A DNA stretch of 64,000 nt, from NCBI RefSeq assembly GCF_002272795.1, contig NZ_MLAT01000001.1:124001-188000 (forward strand), read 5' to 3'. Of this stretch, positions 43,983-54,111 are shown one piece after another. Under the pieces are notes generated by a model. That model saw nothing but the letters and a program-made list of their open reading frames with translations. It searched no databases and had not been told where the DNA came from. Numbering within the stretch: position 1 is the stretch's first letter; each line of letters begins with the position of its first letter. The position numbers and the translations under genes are program-made. Source of the stretch: Helicobacter sp. 13S00482-2. GTDB lineage: Bacteria > Campylobacterota > Campylobacteria > Campylobacterales > Helicobacteraceae.

Positions 43983-45081
43983 TGTTTTTTATCTTACGTG
44001 GTTTTAAAATCAAATCCATCATGCCAAGTTCTGAACAAGAAGGACAACGATAGGAATCAAAAGGAAAAATGCTTTTACAACTATGACAACGATACTCAAA
44101 ATCTATTCCTGCTTTTAAATGAGAATAATGATGGGATAATCTCAAAAGCTCTAATTCAAAAATTTCGCATTCTTTTTTATCATCAATAAAACCTTTTGCC
44201 CGATACACATCCAAGATTCTCTGAGAGCTCCCAAGCAAATTCATAGGAAGATCTTCTTTGCCAAAACTCCATAGCAAATCAATAAAATTATTGACATACT
44301 CAAGTGTTATGATATGATTCCAAAACATTGGCAAATTATAAGTTTTTAAATACGAAAGTATGACTTTTTGCAAAGAAGGAGCTTTTATAAATAAGGAATT
44401 GATTTGATTTTGCTTTTGCTCAAAAGAAAGGAAATTATCATTAGTAAGCATCATTAAATAAAGGTAATTTTTACTATCTAAAATAACTTTATTTTCAGAA
44501 ATTTCAATATCTAAGAGCTGGTGGTCATTTTTGTCCTCGAAACGATCTTTATCATCAGAACCAAACTCAACTTCATCAAGACAATCAAGAACTTCTAGTG
44601 CTTTTTTATACTGCCCCATACTCTCATAAGTTCTCATCAAATAAGAGAGTGCATTGGAATTTCTAGGAAAACTCTTTAAAATCTCAATGAAAATATTCTT
44701 TGCTCTCTGTAAAAAACCCGCATTAAAATAAGTTACTCCTAAGGCTTGCAAGACTGGGATCTTATCTTTTGACTCAGAAGTTTTTTCTAATATGCTCAGA
44801 TAGATTTTGATAGCCTGTTCGCTATCCCCACTTTTTGCATAGGTCTGAGCTAAAAACATTAAAGTGGGGATGGGGTTATGAGCTAAGGATAAAAATTCCA
44901 TCACGCCATCATTTAGCCCACTATACTCGTAAGATTTTGCTAAATTTATCAAAGATTGCGAACGCTTTTTTGAGCGATTACGATTACGACTGTAATCTGC
45001 TAAAGCAACAATGGCAATGATGGCGATCAAAATTGTGATTCCAAAAAGAGGATCTCTGTAAATAAAAGCGATATCTTTCAA
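43969..45081 (-). CDS. TPR protein with N-terminal anchor and C-terminal zinc ribbon, LapB/YciM-like
   Basis: A 370-aa protein: one N-terminal membrane segment (about residues 12-28, LFGITILIAIIAIVALA), several TPR repeats (residues 40-170 and beyond, e.g. PTLMFLAQTYAKSGDSEQA, PVLQALGVTYFNAGFLQRA, NALSYLMRTYESMGQYKKA) and a final zinc ribbon CHSCKS-x8-CPSC near residues 333-351. This is the build of E. coli LapB, which controls LpxC proteolysis and LPS amount. Sequence similarity is modest, so I call it LapB-like. It lies between a SurA-like chaperone gene and rnhA, both touching it. Confidence 0.75.
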   Translation of the reverse strand: MKDIAFIYRDPLFGITILIAIIAIVALADYSRNRNRSKKRSQSLINLAKSYEYSGLNDGVMEFLSLAHNPIPTLMFLAQTYAKSGDSEQAIKIYLSILEKTSESKDKIPVLQALGVTYFNAGFLQRAKNIFIEILKSFPRNSNALSYLMRTYESMGQYKKALEVLDCLDEVEFGSDDKDRFEDKNDHQLLDIEISENKVILDSKNYLYLMMLTNDNFLSFEQKQNQINSLFIKAPSLQKVILSYLKTYNLPMFWNHIITLEYVNNFIDLLWSFGKEDLPMNLLGSSQRILDVYRAKGFIDDKKECEIFELELLRLSHHYSHLKAGIDFEYRCHSCKSIFPFDSYRCPSCSELGMMDLILKPRKIKNNEIS

Positions 45082-45082
45082 T

Positions 45083-45973
45083 TCATTCTCTTATAGTGTT
45101 GATTTTTGCCTTTACCCTTATTTTCTCAAAATATTCATCTAAAATCCTATCTTGATTGCCCTCTACAAGTTTTTGTGCAATAAAATTTTTAGCTTGTTGA
45201 AAGGGAACTTGGGTCGTTCCTATCTTGTCTTTGATAAAAAACGATACGTAGCTACCTTCTCCAGCATTAAGTATAGGGGTAAAATCTTTAATTTTGGTTT
45301 GAATAAAAACTTGAGCAATTTGAGGATTTAAAGATTCTAAAGAAATTTTTTCTTCTCCACTATCCACGCCTGTTACCTTCATCATAGGATTTTCAACTGC
45401 CTTTTTTAGTGCTTCAGGATCTTTGGAAACATAACGAATCGTTTGAACTTCTTTTGGAATACTGAACTCTTCTTGATGTTTATCATAATAATCACGCATT
45501 TGAGTTTCACCAGCTGTATTAACATTTGACAGTAAAACACTTCTTAAGAGTTCTTGAGTTTGTATTTGCTCTTTTAATTCATCTTTGTATTTGCCATAAT
45601 TCACCCCTTGTTTCATAAGCATGGCTATAAAAGTATCATAGTCCATTCCATTTCGTTTGGCAATATTTTTGATTTCATCTTCAATTCTAGCATCATCAAC
45701 ATTAATATTTAAACGTTTGATTTCTTGAGATTTAATCCTATCAGCTATCAAAACATCAATAGCTTTTTTCCTATCAATTTTCAATTTCTTTTGGGTTTGG
45801 GAGATTTCATAAAGCGTTATAGGATCTCCATTCACTTTGATGGCAATCCCATCAATAATGGTTCCCTGAGTAGTTTTTGATTGTATTTTTTGTTTTTGAT
45901 CACTATGAGAATCCTCACCAAATAGGCCTGAAATGCACCAAAGGAGAGAGAAAATTAAGAAAACTTTTTTCAA
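45083..45973 (-). CDS. SurA/PEB4-like periplasmic chaperone, peptidyl-prolyl isomerase family
   Basis: A 296-aa exported protein with signal peptide (VFLIFSLLWCISGLFG). A SurA N-terminal chaperone domain starts around IDGIAIKVNGDPITLYEI and includes RNGMDYDTFIAMLMKQGVNYGKYK; a diverged parvulin-type domain follows from SIPKEVQTIRYV, with a C-terminal helix. It should assist folding of outer membrane proteins. Its stop lies one base before the ATG of the TPR gene, so both are cotranscribed and may share an envelope role. Confidence 0.82.
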   Translation of the reverse strand: MKKVFLIFSLLWCISGLFGEDSHSDQKQKIQSKTTQGTIIDGIAIKVNGDPITLYEISQTQKKLKIDRKKAIDVLIADRIKSQEIKRLNINVDDARIEDEIKNIAKRNGMDYDTFIAMLMKQGVNYGKYKDELKEQIQTQELLRSVLLSNVNTAGETQMRDYYDKHQEEFSIPKEVQTIRYVSKDPEALKKAVENPMMKVTGVDSGEEKISLESLNPQIAQVFIQTKIKDFTPILNAGEGSYVSFFIKDKIGTTQVPFQQAKNFIAQKLVEGNQDRILDEYFEKIRVKAKINTIRE

Positions 45974-46088
45974 TAATATTCCTTGTTTTTAAATGCGAGT
46001 ATTTTAACATTAAAAACCTATTTTTAATTTAGAATATGTTTTTTTAAGATAGAATTCAGAAACTCAAAATCATCCTCAGGCAAAAATA

Positions 46089-47252
46089 ATGAAATTTGAT
46101 TCTTCCAATAAAGCTATTTTGGCTTTGGCTTTAAGTTCTTTTTGTATGGGGGTCACAGAATTTATTGTAGCAGGAATACTCCCTGATATTGCTAACTATT
46201 TTAATATCACTCAACCCAAAGCAGGATGGCTTGTTACTCTTTATGCACTAGGGGTTGTGATCGGTGCACCCTTGCTCACAATTCCGCTAAGTTCCATGAA
46301 TCAAAAAAATCAGCTCCTTATCAATTTAGGAATCTTTGCTGTTGCTAACCTCATCATTGCAATCAGTGATAGTTTTTATGTGAGCTTGTTTGCTAGACTC
46401 ATTGCAGGATTGATGCACGGTGTATTTTTTGTTATCGCTACTATTACTGCGGTAAAAGTTGCAAAAGAAGGCAAACAAAGCCAAGCCATCGCAGTGATGG
46501 TTTCAGGGCTTACAATTGCTTTAGTGACTGGTGTTCCTTTGGGAACCTCTGTGGGTCAAGCCTTTGGATTCAAAGCTGTATTTTTACTGATTTTTATCCT
46601 CACTAGTATTGCTTTTATGGCAGTTTTAATGATTATGCCTCATCATCTTCAAAGCTCAAAAACTAGTATAAAAAATCTTTATTTAGCACTTAAAGTCCCT
46701 CCCTTAATCAAATGTTATGTGATTACTATTTGCACTTGTGGGGCTGGATTTGTGCTCTACACCTACATAGCCGACCTACTGTTAAATGTGAGTGGTTTTG
46801 AAAAAAAGGCTATCAGTATTGTTTTGCTTTTATATGGAATCTGTGCGGTCATAGGAAACTTAGCAGGGGGAAAACTAACTGATCTTAAAGGCTCAATAAT
46901 GGCCTTACGAATCATTTTGTTTGGACAAGTGATTGTGTATTCTCTTGTGAGTTTAAGTGCATACTCCCAAACACTAGCTATCATCAATCTATGCCTGATG
47001 GGCTTTTTTGCATTTGCTGGAATATCCCCTTTAAAAACTCTTGCGATGATTAGTGCAGAAAAATACACTCCCAATTTTATCAATAGCTCTGTAAGCTTAA
47101 ATGAAGGTGCCTTTAATGTTGGAATTGCTCTTGCCTCATTTATCGGAGGAATTATTTTTGCTCATCTAGGAATCATACTCAATCCATTATTTGCGGGTCT
47201 TTTTGCTCTCCCTGCACTGCTTATCACACTCAAAAGCTCACGCATTATCTGA
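46089..47252 (+). CDS. MFS efflux transporter, AraJ/NepI-like
   Basis: A 387-aa inner membrane transporter with twelve predicted segments. The start LALALSSFCMGVTEFIVAGILPDIA and GWLVTLYALGVVIGAPLL is characteristic of the drug/sugar efflux (DHA1) branch that includes AraJ, SetA and the purine ribonucleoside exporter NepI. From memory H. pylori has a homologue labelled sugar efflux transporter. Substrate cannot be read from sequence. It stands alone, divergent from the SurA-like gene. Confidence 0.88.
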   Translation: MKFDSSNKAILALALSSFCMGVTEFIVAGILPDIANYFNITQPKAGWLVTLYALGVVIGAPLLTIPLSSMNQKNQLLINLGIFAVANLIIAISDSFYVSLFARLIAGLMHGVFFVIATITAVKVAKEGKQSQAIAVMVSGLTIALVTGVPLGTSVGQAFGFKAVFLLIFILTSIAFMAVLMIMPHHLQSSKTSIKNLYLALKVPPLIKCYVITICTCGAGFVLYTYIADLLLNVSGFEKKAISIVLLLYGICAVIGNLAGGKLTDLKGSIMALRIILFGQVIVYSLVSLSAYSQTLAIINLCLMGFFAFAGISPLKTLAMISAEKYTPNFINSSVSLNEGAFNVGIALASFIGGIIFAHLGIILNPLFAGLFALPALLITLKSSRII

Positions 47253-47362
47253 AAACTCACGCATTGAAAATATCCTCAAATATTTCTTCAAATGAGTATT
47301 TTTAAATAAATTTTAAACAATAAAAAATTAAAATAAGTATAAAAATACATTAGAGGAAGTAA

Positions 47363-47701
47363 ATGAAAAAAATAGAAACTTTATTTGTATTTCAAAATGG
47401 AACAAAGTATAAAACAACCCAAAGTAGAACAAGCATCTATCGGGTACAAAATAAGATCTTTTTACGTGATTATCCTGAAAATGATGAGAATCCTGTGGAT
47501 ATTACTACGCTTGAATCCATTTTATGCTATAGCGGTAAAAACGAAAAAACTACAAAGATGGTTATGCAGAGACTTTTGGATAAAATGAAAAGTTATGATG
47601 AGGCACAAGAACAAAAAAAGTCTCTCAAAACTAGAGTGTTTGATTTTATTGAATTTGAAAAAAACTTATCACTTGAACCTAAAAAGAAACGCAAGAAATA
47701 G
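47363..47701 (+). CDS. Small basic protein of unknown function
   Basis: A 112-aa soluble protein, preceded by GAGGAAG seven bases before the ATG. The first half is beta-like (TLFVFQNGTKYKTTQSRTSI, NKIFLRDYPE), then a helix (KTTKMVMQRLLDKMKSYDEA) and a strongly basic tail KPKKKRKK-like. No domain recognised. It lies 55 bases before rmuC on the same strand; the basic tail could bind nucleic acid but nothing more can be said. Confidence 0.68.
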   Translation: MKKIETLFVFQNGTKYKTTQSRTSIYRVQNKIFLRDYPENDENPVDITTLESILCYSGKNEKTTKMVMQRLLDKMKSYDEAQEQKKSLKTRVFDFIEFEKNLSLEPKKKRKK

Positions 47702-47756
47702 CGACAATCAAGCTCACTTGTTTTATAATCTCAAGAATGGAAATCTATAAGGAAGT

Positions 47757-49073
47757 GTGATGTTTGCATTTTTTATCATTTTAACTCTGGTTTTAACTCT
47801 AGCTCTAATAGCTTTAGGGGTTTATCATATTCGGTCTCTAAAACCTTCGCCAAATATTAATGAACTCAAAATAAAAATTCAAGAACTCACCACAGAGCTG
47901 AGCTTACAAAAAACATACTATGAAAAAAATCTGATAAATGAGCAGGAAAAACTACAAAATACCATAATGAATCTCAATCATCAAAGCGATGCACAAAAAC
48001 AATACTACGAAAAACGTTTGCTTGATGAAGAAGAGAAAATAGTTTCTTTAAAATCAGATCTCAACAATATGGAAAGAATCAAAAAAGAACTCAAATTAGA
48101 ATTTGAAAATCTAACTCAAAAAGTTTTGGACAATAAAACTCAAGATTTTAATAACTCTCAAAGCAAAACGCTAGAACCATTACAAAAAGATATCAAAGAT
48201 TTCAAGGAGGCTTTTGAAACACTCAAAACTGAGCAAACCAAAGAAAGAACAAGCCTTTTAACAGAAATCAAGCTCCTCAAAGATATGAATGAAACCATCT
48301 CTAAAGAAGCTTCTAATCTCACCAAAGCACTCAAAGGGGAGAGCAAGACTAGAGGAAATTGGGGAGAAATGATTTTAGAATCTTTACTAGAAAAAAATGG
48401 TTTTATACAGGGTATTCATTATTACAAACAAGCCCAATTTAAAGATGAAGATTCAGGCAAACATTACCAACCTGACATTATCATAAATCTCCCAGATGAT
48501 AGGATCATCATCGTAGATGCTAAACTTAATTTGATAGCATATGATAGGTTGATTGCCTCAGAAACAAAGGAAGATATTGCAACGCACACAAAAAACCTTT
48601 TAGCCAATATCTACACTCATTTTAATGAGCTCGGGAATAAAAAATACCATCTTTTGACGCAAGGAAAAAGTCCTGATTTTACGATTATGTTCATACCCAT
48701 TGAAGGTGCTTTCATAGAAGCAATGAGAGCTGATCCTGATTTGTTTAATAAAGCTTACAATCTCAGAGTTGTGATCACTTCTCCAAGCACTTTAATGTCT
48801 ATATTGATGACAATTAACAATCTATGGAAAAATGAACAAATCGATAAAAACTATCATAATATTATTTCTAAGCTTGATTTACTCAAAGATAAAATGATGA
48901 CCTTTTGCAAATATATGAATGACATTGGGAAGGGGATTGAGACACTTCAAAACAGATACGAAGTAGCCAATAAAACCTTACAGATAGGCAAAGCAAACAT
49001 AATGGATAGGATCAAAACAATTCAAAATACAAATCAATCTATTGAATACGATGCCAAAGAAAATGAAGATTAA
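47757..49073 (+). CDS. rmuC: DNA recombination protein RmuC
   Basis: A 438-aa member of the RmuC family, predicted nucleases that limit recombination between inverted repeats. An N-terminal membrane segment (FAFFIILTLVLTLALIALGV) is followed by a long coiled coil (about residues 35-170) and the RmuC domain with ETRGNWGEMILESLLEK-like region, YQPDIIINLPDDRIIIVDAKLNL (restriction-endonuclease-like D-x-K) and FIPIEGAF. Its stop overlaps the convergent outer membrane protein gene by four bases. Confidence 0.92.
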   Translation: MMFAFFIILTLVLTLALIALGVYHIRSLKPSPNINELKIKIQELTTELSLQKTYYEKNLINEQEKLQNTIMNLNHQSDAQKQYYEKRLLDEEEKIVSLKSDLNNMERIKKELKLEFENLTQKVLDNKTQDFNNSQSKTLEPLQKDIKDFKEAFETLKTEQTKERTSLLTEIKLLKDMNETISKEASNLTKALKGESKTRGNWGEMILESLLEKNGFIQGIHYYKQAQFKDEDSGKHYQPDIIINLPDDRIIIVDAKLNLIAYDRLIASETKEDIATHTKNLLANIYTHFNELGNKKYHLLTQGKSPDFTIMFIPIEGAFIEAMRADPDLFNKAYNLRVVITSPSTLMSILMTINNLWKNEQIDKNYHNIISKLDLLKDKMMTFCKYMNDIGKGIETLQNRYEVANKTLQIGKANIMDRIKTIQNTNQSIEYDAKENED

Positions 49074-49984
49074 AACAAATAAATATAACTAACACGCCAC
49101 TCATTGCCTTTAGAGATGTCAAAATTTTGCCTTAGAAGTTGCTGTTTCCAAGGATCAGGATCCCCATATTTATACCAGTTTTGAGAATTCAGTGAATAAT
49201 AAGGGATTTTTACCCCTATATTGATACGATTGTGCCTACCAAGATAAATAGAACCTCCCAGATTAGCGAAAAAACCACTTCCAGAGGCAAAAAAAGACCT
49301 GCCATTCACTCCTGCTTCTAGATTATCCCAAGAGCTACTTTTTAAAGTCGCATACTCTACTCCACCTCCAGCATAAACACCAACCTTAAAAAATGGCATT
49401 TTTTTCCAAAACAATTGCACTAAAGAATCAATAGGAAGATTCACAAAAAAATCAAGATTGAGAGCATAGCTAATCCAAATTCCATTGTCAAATAACTCCA
49501 CTTGAGGATCAGAAACATTTTTCATATTAACCTTTCCAGTAACCATCGTAGTAGGTGGAGGGTATACCGGAGGGCAATTGGTGCAAGTAACAAAAGAAGT
49601 ATCCCGTGCAGGGGTGTCTTTTATGCTAGATTTCTCTAGGGAACCTAATGAAACATTAGCATACTCAATGCTTCCATAAAAACGCAAACCAACAATCTTG
49701 AATTTATCAAAAAAAGTCTCATCTCCTAACACTGCATAAAGGGTATTTCCCTGATACCCAAAATAAGATCCGCTTGTTTTATTCCCTATACACAACCCAT
49801 CAGGACAGGTGCTATTATCTTTTGTGGTTTGTTGCCAAAAATCTGTCTGATAAGATGTTTTGTTTCCCATAAAACTTCCAAGTCCTACTCCAAAACCCGT
49901 GAAGAGATTATTCTCTATTGAAAAAAGAGGTAAGAATAAAAAGAATGGGAGCAAATACTTTAACACTTCAGTTTTCCTTTTCAC
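49070..49984 (-). CDS. Helicobacter-type outer membrane beta-barrel protein
   Basis: A 304-aa outer membrane protein with signal peptide (LPFFLFLPLFSIE) and terminal strand EWRVSYIYLF ending in Phe. Glycine- and aromatic-rich strands (FGVGLGSFMG, FKVGVYAGGGVEYATL, GSGFFANLGGSIYLG, RINIGVKIPYYSL) fit a small barrel of the Hop/Hof type. A loop has paired cysteines (STCPDGLCIG) and another CTNCPPVYPPP. It begins at a GTG that overlaps the dusB stop as GTGA, an odd pairing of tRNA-modifying enzyme and porin-like protein. Confidence 0.83.
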   Translation of the reverse strand: MKRKTEVLKYLLPFFLFLPLFSIENNLFTGFGVGLGSFMGNKTSYQTDFWQQTTKDNSTCPDGLCIGNKTSGSYFGYQGNTLYAVLGDETFFDKFKIVGLRFYGSIEYANVSLGSLEKSSIKDTPARDTSFVTCTNCPPVYPPPTTMVTGKVNMKNVSDPQVELFDNGIWISYALNLDFFVNLPIDSLVQLFWKKMPFFKVGVYAGGGVEYATLKSSSWDNLEAGVNGRSFFASGSGFFANLGGSIYLGRHNRINIGVKIPYYSLNSQNWYKYGDPDPWKQQLLRQNFDISKGNEWRVSYIYLF

Positions 49985-50973
49985 ACGCTTTTCTTATTTA
50001 GCTCTACGATGACAGGTAAATCACCTCTAATGATACTCATATCAAAAAACTCACTAATCCCTTCACGCATCTGCACTGAAGAAGTCATTGAATTAACCCT
50101 AGTGCGAAATTCACTTGCCTCTGTATGTCCTTTAGCATAAGCGTGAAGATTCTTACGAAACATCACCACACCTCTTTCTCCATAGAAATCAACCATCCTA
50201 TCAAAATGTTCAAGCACAAGTTCTTTTTTTATCACAGGCGGAAGCTCATCAGTGTTATTTTTGATCTGCCAAAATATCCACGGAGAACTCAATGCCGCAC
50301 GGCCTATCATCAGGCCATTCGCCCCTGTAATATTTAAAACCTCTTTTGCTTTTTGTAAGCTATTGATCTCGCCATTGGCTATCACGGGGACTTTTAGGAT
50401 TTTCTTCATCTGAGCAATACTATCATAATCTATCTTTTCTTTTTTATATCCATCACTACGAGTTCTGCCGTGAACAACTACAAAATCTACTGGTGCATCT
50501 CTTAAGGCCATCGCTATCTCTAATGGGATTTTTTTATCAAATCCAAGTCTGACTTTCACACTCGTGTAGGGTTTATTTGTGGTTTCTCTGATGAGAGTAA
50601 GCATCTTCACTAAATGAGGAAGTTCTTTTAAAAGACCACTTCCATTACCGTGATTAGCCACCTTCGGAGCAGGACAGCCACAATTAAAATCTATAATGTC
50701 AATTCCTTGAACTTCATTTAAGATCTCCACAGCTCTTTTAAGAATTTCTTCTTTTGAACCTGCTATTTGAACGCAATAAGGACTCTCCAAAGGGGATTTC
50801 TCAATCATTTTCTTTGTTTTTGCACTAGAGTATGCTAGAGCGTGAGAGCTTATCATCTCACTCACTGTAATGTCCACACCAAATTTTTTCACCACAGACC
50901 GAAAGGGAAGGTCGGTATAACCTGCTAAAGGTGCCAACATCAATAAATTTTGAAAATCTATCTTCACTATCAC
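49981..50973 (-). CDS. dusB: tRNA dihydrouridine synthase (Dus family)
   Basis: FMN-dependent enzyme that reduces uridines in the tRNA D-loop. The catalytic cysteine lies in DFNCGCPAPKVANHGNGSGLL, the FMN contacts in MLAPLAGYTDLPFR and VIANGEINS, and NGLMIGRAALSSPWIF closes the barrel; the helical tRNA-binding domain fills the last 80 residues. 330 aa suits the DusB type, the usual single Dus in this class. The last bases overlap the outer membrane protein gene. Confidence 0.9.
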   Translation of the reverse strand: MIVKIDFQNLLMLAPLAGYTDLPFRSVVKKFGVDITVSEMISSHALAYSSAKTKKMIEKSPLESPYCVQIAGSKEEILKRAVEILNEVQGIDIIDFNCGCPAPKVANHGNGSGLLKELPHLVKMLTLIRETTNKPYTSVKVRLGFDKKIPLEIAMALRDAPVDFVVVHGRTRSDGYKKEKIDYDSIAQMKKILKVPVIANGEINSLQKAKEVLNITGANGLMIGRAALSSPWIFWQIKNNTDELPPVIKKELVLEHFDRMVDFYGERGVVMFRKNLHAYAKGHTEASEFRTRVNSMTSSVQMREGISEFFDMSIIRGDLPVIVELNKKSV

Positions 50974-51045
50974 TGCCTTGCTATGATTATGGGTAAGATT
51001 ATATCACATTTGATTCATATAGCAAATCTATTGAATATTGAAGTT

Positions 51046-52335
51046 TTATTGCTTTGTTTCATCGGTTTTTTGAAACTTTTCAAAAATTTTTTTGATTTCA
51101 GCCTCTATCTTTAGAGTCAAATCAACAAAAGCAACCTCCAAAGAAACATTTCCTGGATTGTTTGGCTTGAAAACAAAACTTGTTTTTCCTTGAAAGTCCC
51201 CTATCTTAGGATATAACAAAATCGTTTTTTCACTCTTATATTTGCTCACATATGCCCACATTTGATAAATATCAGATACTGCGATATCTTTTTGTGATTC
51301 TATCTTTTTCCATTTAGTATCCAAGATGATAGTTTCATTATCTTTTGTTGCCACAATATCTGGACGCAAGGCACAAAAATCATTTTGCAACAAATATTTT
51401 CCACGATCTTGAGCACTAATATCCCAGTCTTGGCGATGGGATTTTAGATGATGAGCAACATAGGATTCAAAAAGATAGTTCATATCAAACAAAAGTGCTA
51501 TAGCTACAGTATTCCCGCCATAGGGAGCAAAATTTTGTTTTCTTAAAAATACCTTACACCAAAGTAAAACAATCTTATAATACTTGAGTGATCTGTCATT
51601 ATGACAAGAGTTAAAATCTTTGTCAATATTTTCACTAGTAGGTATATCATTAAAGACAAAATAGCATTCTCGCAAAAGACTTTGAGTTTTCGCACCTAGT
51701 GAGATTTTTGAAAATAACTCTAAGGTGCTTTTTATCAAACGATTTTGAGGAATATTTGGGGAGTATTCATCACTGCTAGTATAAAATCTCTCTTGATGAG
51801 TAAGATTATGCTTGATGTGCTGTGAGAACAAAAGTTTGCCTTTGAGATAAAAACGATTTTTCTGCATGGATTGATAGTTTGATTTGATACCTTTTTTGAT
51901 AAGAATGATGAGTTCATTTAAAAACATCTGGATAAAGATTTCCAAAAGCGGGGTTTTTGAGGTGTTAAGATTTGAAAAATTAGAGGCTTTGGCAGGAAAG
52001 TTTCTAAGTGTTTTGAGCATCTCAACAAGCAGCGTTTTTGTGCTTTCACCCTGTTTTGCTAATGAATCCTTATCATTAATTTTTGGCAAAATCTCTAGGC
52101 AAAAACCGCTTTTGGTCTGGATAAGCCCAACATAATTTCTAGCTTTAAGGGCTTTCCCTGCTTTTATGATAGTTATAAATGCATGGTTATGTTCCTCAGA
52201 GGCAAATTTTTTAAGCTCATCAAAAATCTTTTCTGCTTTTGTTTTATCATCAACGATATTTTGTATATCATTTGATGAAATACTCTGCCATTCAATGATT
52301 TGCAGAGTATTTTTTGGGTTATTGTGATTGCTCAT
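51046..52335 (-). CDS. mcrC: McrC subunit of a McrBC-type modification-dependent restriction system
   Basis: The nuclease partner of McrB. It is 429 aa with an N-terminal beta-rich region that contacts the McrB ring ([20 protein letters not shown]) and a C-terminal PD-(D/E)xK nuclease: [20 protein letters not shown] around residues 320-345 supplies Asp, Asp-x-Lys. Catalytic residues look intact. The ATG lies inside the 3' end of mcrB, 17-base overlap, so production is coupled. Confidence 0.93.
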   Translation of the reverse strand: MSNHNNPKNTLQIIEWQSISSNDIQNIVDDKTKAEKIFDELKKFASEEHNHAFITIIKAGKALKARNYVGLIQTKSGFCLEILPKINDKDSLAKQGESTKTLLVEMLKTLRNFPAKASNFSNLNTSKTPLLEIFIQMFLNELIILIKKGIKSNYQSMQKNRFYLKGKLLFSQHIKHNLTHQERFYTSSDEYSPNIPQNRLIKSTLELFSKISLGAKTQSLLRECYFVFNDIPTSENIDKDFNSCHNDRSLKYYKIVLLWCKVFLRKQNFAPYGGNTVAIALLFDMNYLFESYVAHHLKSHRQDWDISAQDRGKYLLQNDFCALRPDIVATKDNETIILDTKWKKIESQKDIAVSDIYQMWAYVSKYKSEKTILLYPKIGDFQGKTSFVFKPNNPGNVSLEVAFVDLTLKIEAEIKKIFEKFQKTDETKQ

Positions 52336-54049
52336 CTTTATTGGTTTCTTTATTTGCTGCTTGATTTAAAATTGTGCTATAGGTTGATGATTCATCCCAA
52401 ATTTTCTCTTTAAAACTAGCGATTTTATAGCTCTCTTTATCTTCTAAATCCAAATTCTTAATGATCTCTGTATTTAAAAAAATATTTCTAGGCTCAATTT
52501 TCTTTTTTTCTATCATTTCATTGCCATTTAAAACCGCATTTATTTTCGCATAATCTTCATAAAAATACTCCTGTAATAAAGGAATAATTTTGTTTTGAAA
52601 TACTTTTTTGAGATCGGTTAAAGTCTCTATATCCATAAAAAATGCATGGCCGATCGTGTGCTCTCTATCGTATAGAAATTCAATGCGTTCATTCATAGCT
52701 TCAAGCATTTCTTGTAAATTGACTTCTTCAATATCTTTATCTTTTAATAGTTCAGGCTTAGGAATCATTTCTATAAAATCAAACCTTCTGCGAAGGGCTG
52801 TATCCATAAGGGCAATACTCCTATCAGCAGTGTTCATCGTGCCGATAATATATAGATTCTTAGGTACTCCAAAAGACTCTCCACTATAAGGCAGAGTCAA
52901 GCTCAGCTCTTCATCATTTCCAATACGTTTGCTAGGCTCTATCAATGTGATGAGCTCACCAAAAATCTTAGAAATATTTCCACGATTGATTTCATCAATG
53001 ATGAGAATATAAGGTTTTGTAGAATTTTTTTTAGCCTCCATGCAGATTCTTTTAAAAACTCCATCTACAACTTGGTAATTTATTCCCTGCTTGATTTCAT
53101 TATTACCACTATATTCGTCAATAACAGGCTTGATACCTTCTATAAATTCCTCATAGCCATAGCTTTGATGGAAGGTTATAAATTTTATTTGGCCTTGTTT
53201 CGCAAGATGATCAAAAAGAATTTTTTTATTCTTTCGATCATTATCTGAAATAGCTATCTCTAAGCTCTCTAGCTCAATCTTGATCTTTTTATCATCGTAA
53301 TTTAAAATTTCAAATGCCTTATCAATAGTTTGATAAGTTTTACCTGTTCCTGGAGGTCCATATAAAATTTGATTAAGAGGTATGCTTTCTAATTTTTTCT
53401 CATTGGATTGCACATCATCATTTGATGAACTTTCAGCTTTGGAATCTTCCCCGTATTTGTTCCATAATTCCCAAGAAAAAATATCTAAACTTCGTGGTTT
53501 CTTTTTAATAATTTCTTCATACATTTGACTCATCGTCATTTTATCTGAATCTTTTTTGCACTCTTGTTTGACAATTTTTCTGAGTACTTCTTCTTTATAA
53601 ATAGGAATGATTTTTGGATTGTCCATGTCTTGATAACAAAAAGCTATCTTCCATTTATATATATCTCCCCCACAATCAATGCTATCAATATCGCTTATTT
53701 TATCATTCTTCACACATTCAATGATTTTTAAAATTTGACTCTTGATGTTTTCAAATGCATCTTCTTTTGTATCCCCATATCTTTTATACCAAGCATACCC
53801 ATCTTCATCACAAATCAAAGGATCTTTTTTTTGCCTATTATTAACCTTATTGTAAATCCCATATCTAATGCAATCTACTACTCTTATCCTTCCTAAAAAA
53901 TCAAGTCCATGTTCTATCCAGTAGGCAAAACAACTATCTTTGCCTCCAGATGTGTGATACTCTTGTAAAGTCATATTTTTGACTTTATCTTCATTCCATT
54001 TTTCTTGAAACTGTTTCCACAATTTTCTGTTTTCAGCACTCAACATCAT
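52319..54049 (-). CDS. mcrB: McrB-type AAA+ GTPase with unrecognised N-terminal domain
   Basis: Motor subunit of McrBC, which cuts DNA carrying modified cytosine. Walker A GPPGTGKT is at residues 231-238, Walker [12 protein letters not shown], and the GTPase-specific [23 protein letters not shown] segment follows. The first 160 residues, which in this family read the modified base, do not look like the E. coli DUF3578 domain; they carry [19 protein letters not shown] and three spaced Trp/Tyr-rich strands. The gene lies 62 bases after murG and may use its promoter. GGAG precedes the double ATG. Confidence 0.9.
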   Translation of the reverse strand: MMLSAENRKLWKQFQEKWNEDKVKNMTLQEYHTSGGKDSCFAYWIEHGLDFLGRIRVVDCIRYGIYNKVNNRQKKDPLICDEDGYAWYKRYGDTKEDAFENIKSQILKIIECVKNDKISDIDSIDCGGDIYKWKIAFCYQDMDNPKIIPIYKEEVLRKIVKQECKKDSDKMTMSQMYEEIIKKKPRSLDIFSWELWNKYGEDSKAESSSNDDVQSNEKKLESIPLNQILYGPPGTGKTYQTIDKAFEILNYDDKKIKIELESLEIAISDNDRKNKKILFDHLAKQGQIKFITFHQSYGYEEFIEGIKPVIDEYSGNNEIKQGINYQVVDGVFKRICMEAKKNSTKPYILIIDEINRGNISKIFGELITLIEPSKRIGNDEELSLTLPYSGESFGVPKNLYIIGTMNTADRSIALMDTALRRRFDFIEMIPKPELLKDKDIEEVNLQEMLEAMNERIEFLYDREHTIGHAFFMDIETLTDLKKVFQNKIIPLLQEYFYEDYAKINAVLNGNEMIEKKKIEPRNIFLNTEIIKNLDLEDKESYKIASFKEKIWDESSTYSTILNQAANKETNKDEQSQ

Positions 54050-54111
54050 TTACAACTCCAATTTTTTATCTCTATCATACTTTTTTATGGTAATTCAATG
54101 CATCCGCAAGG

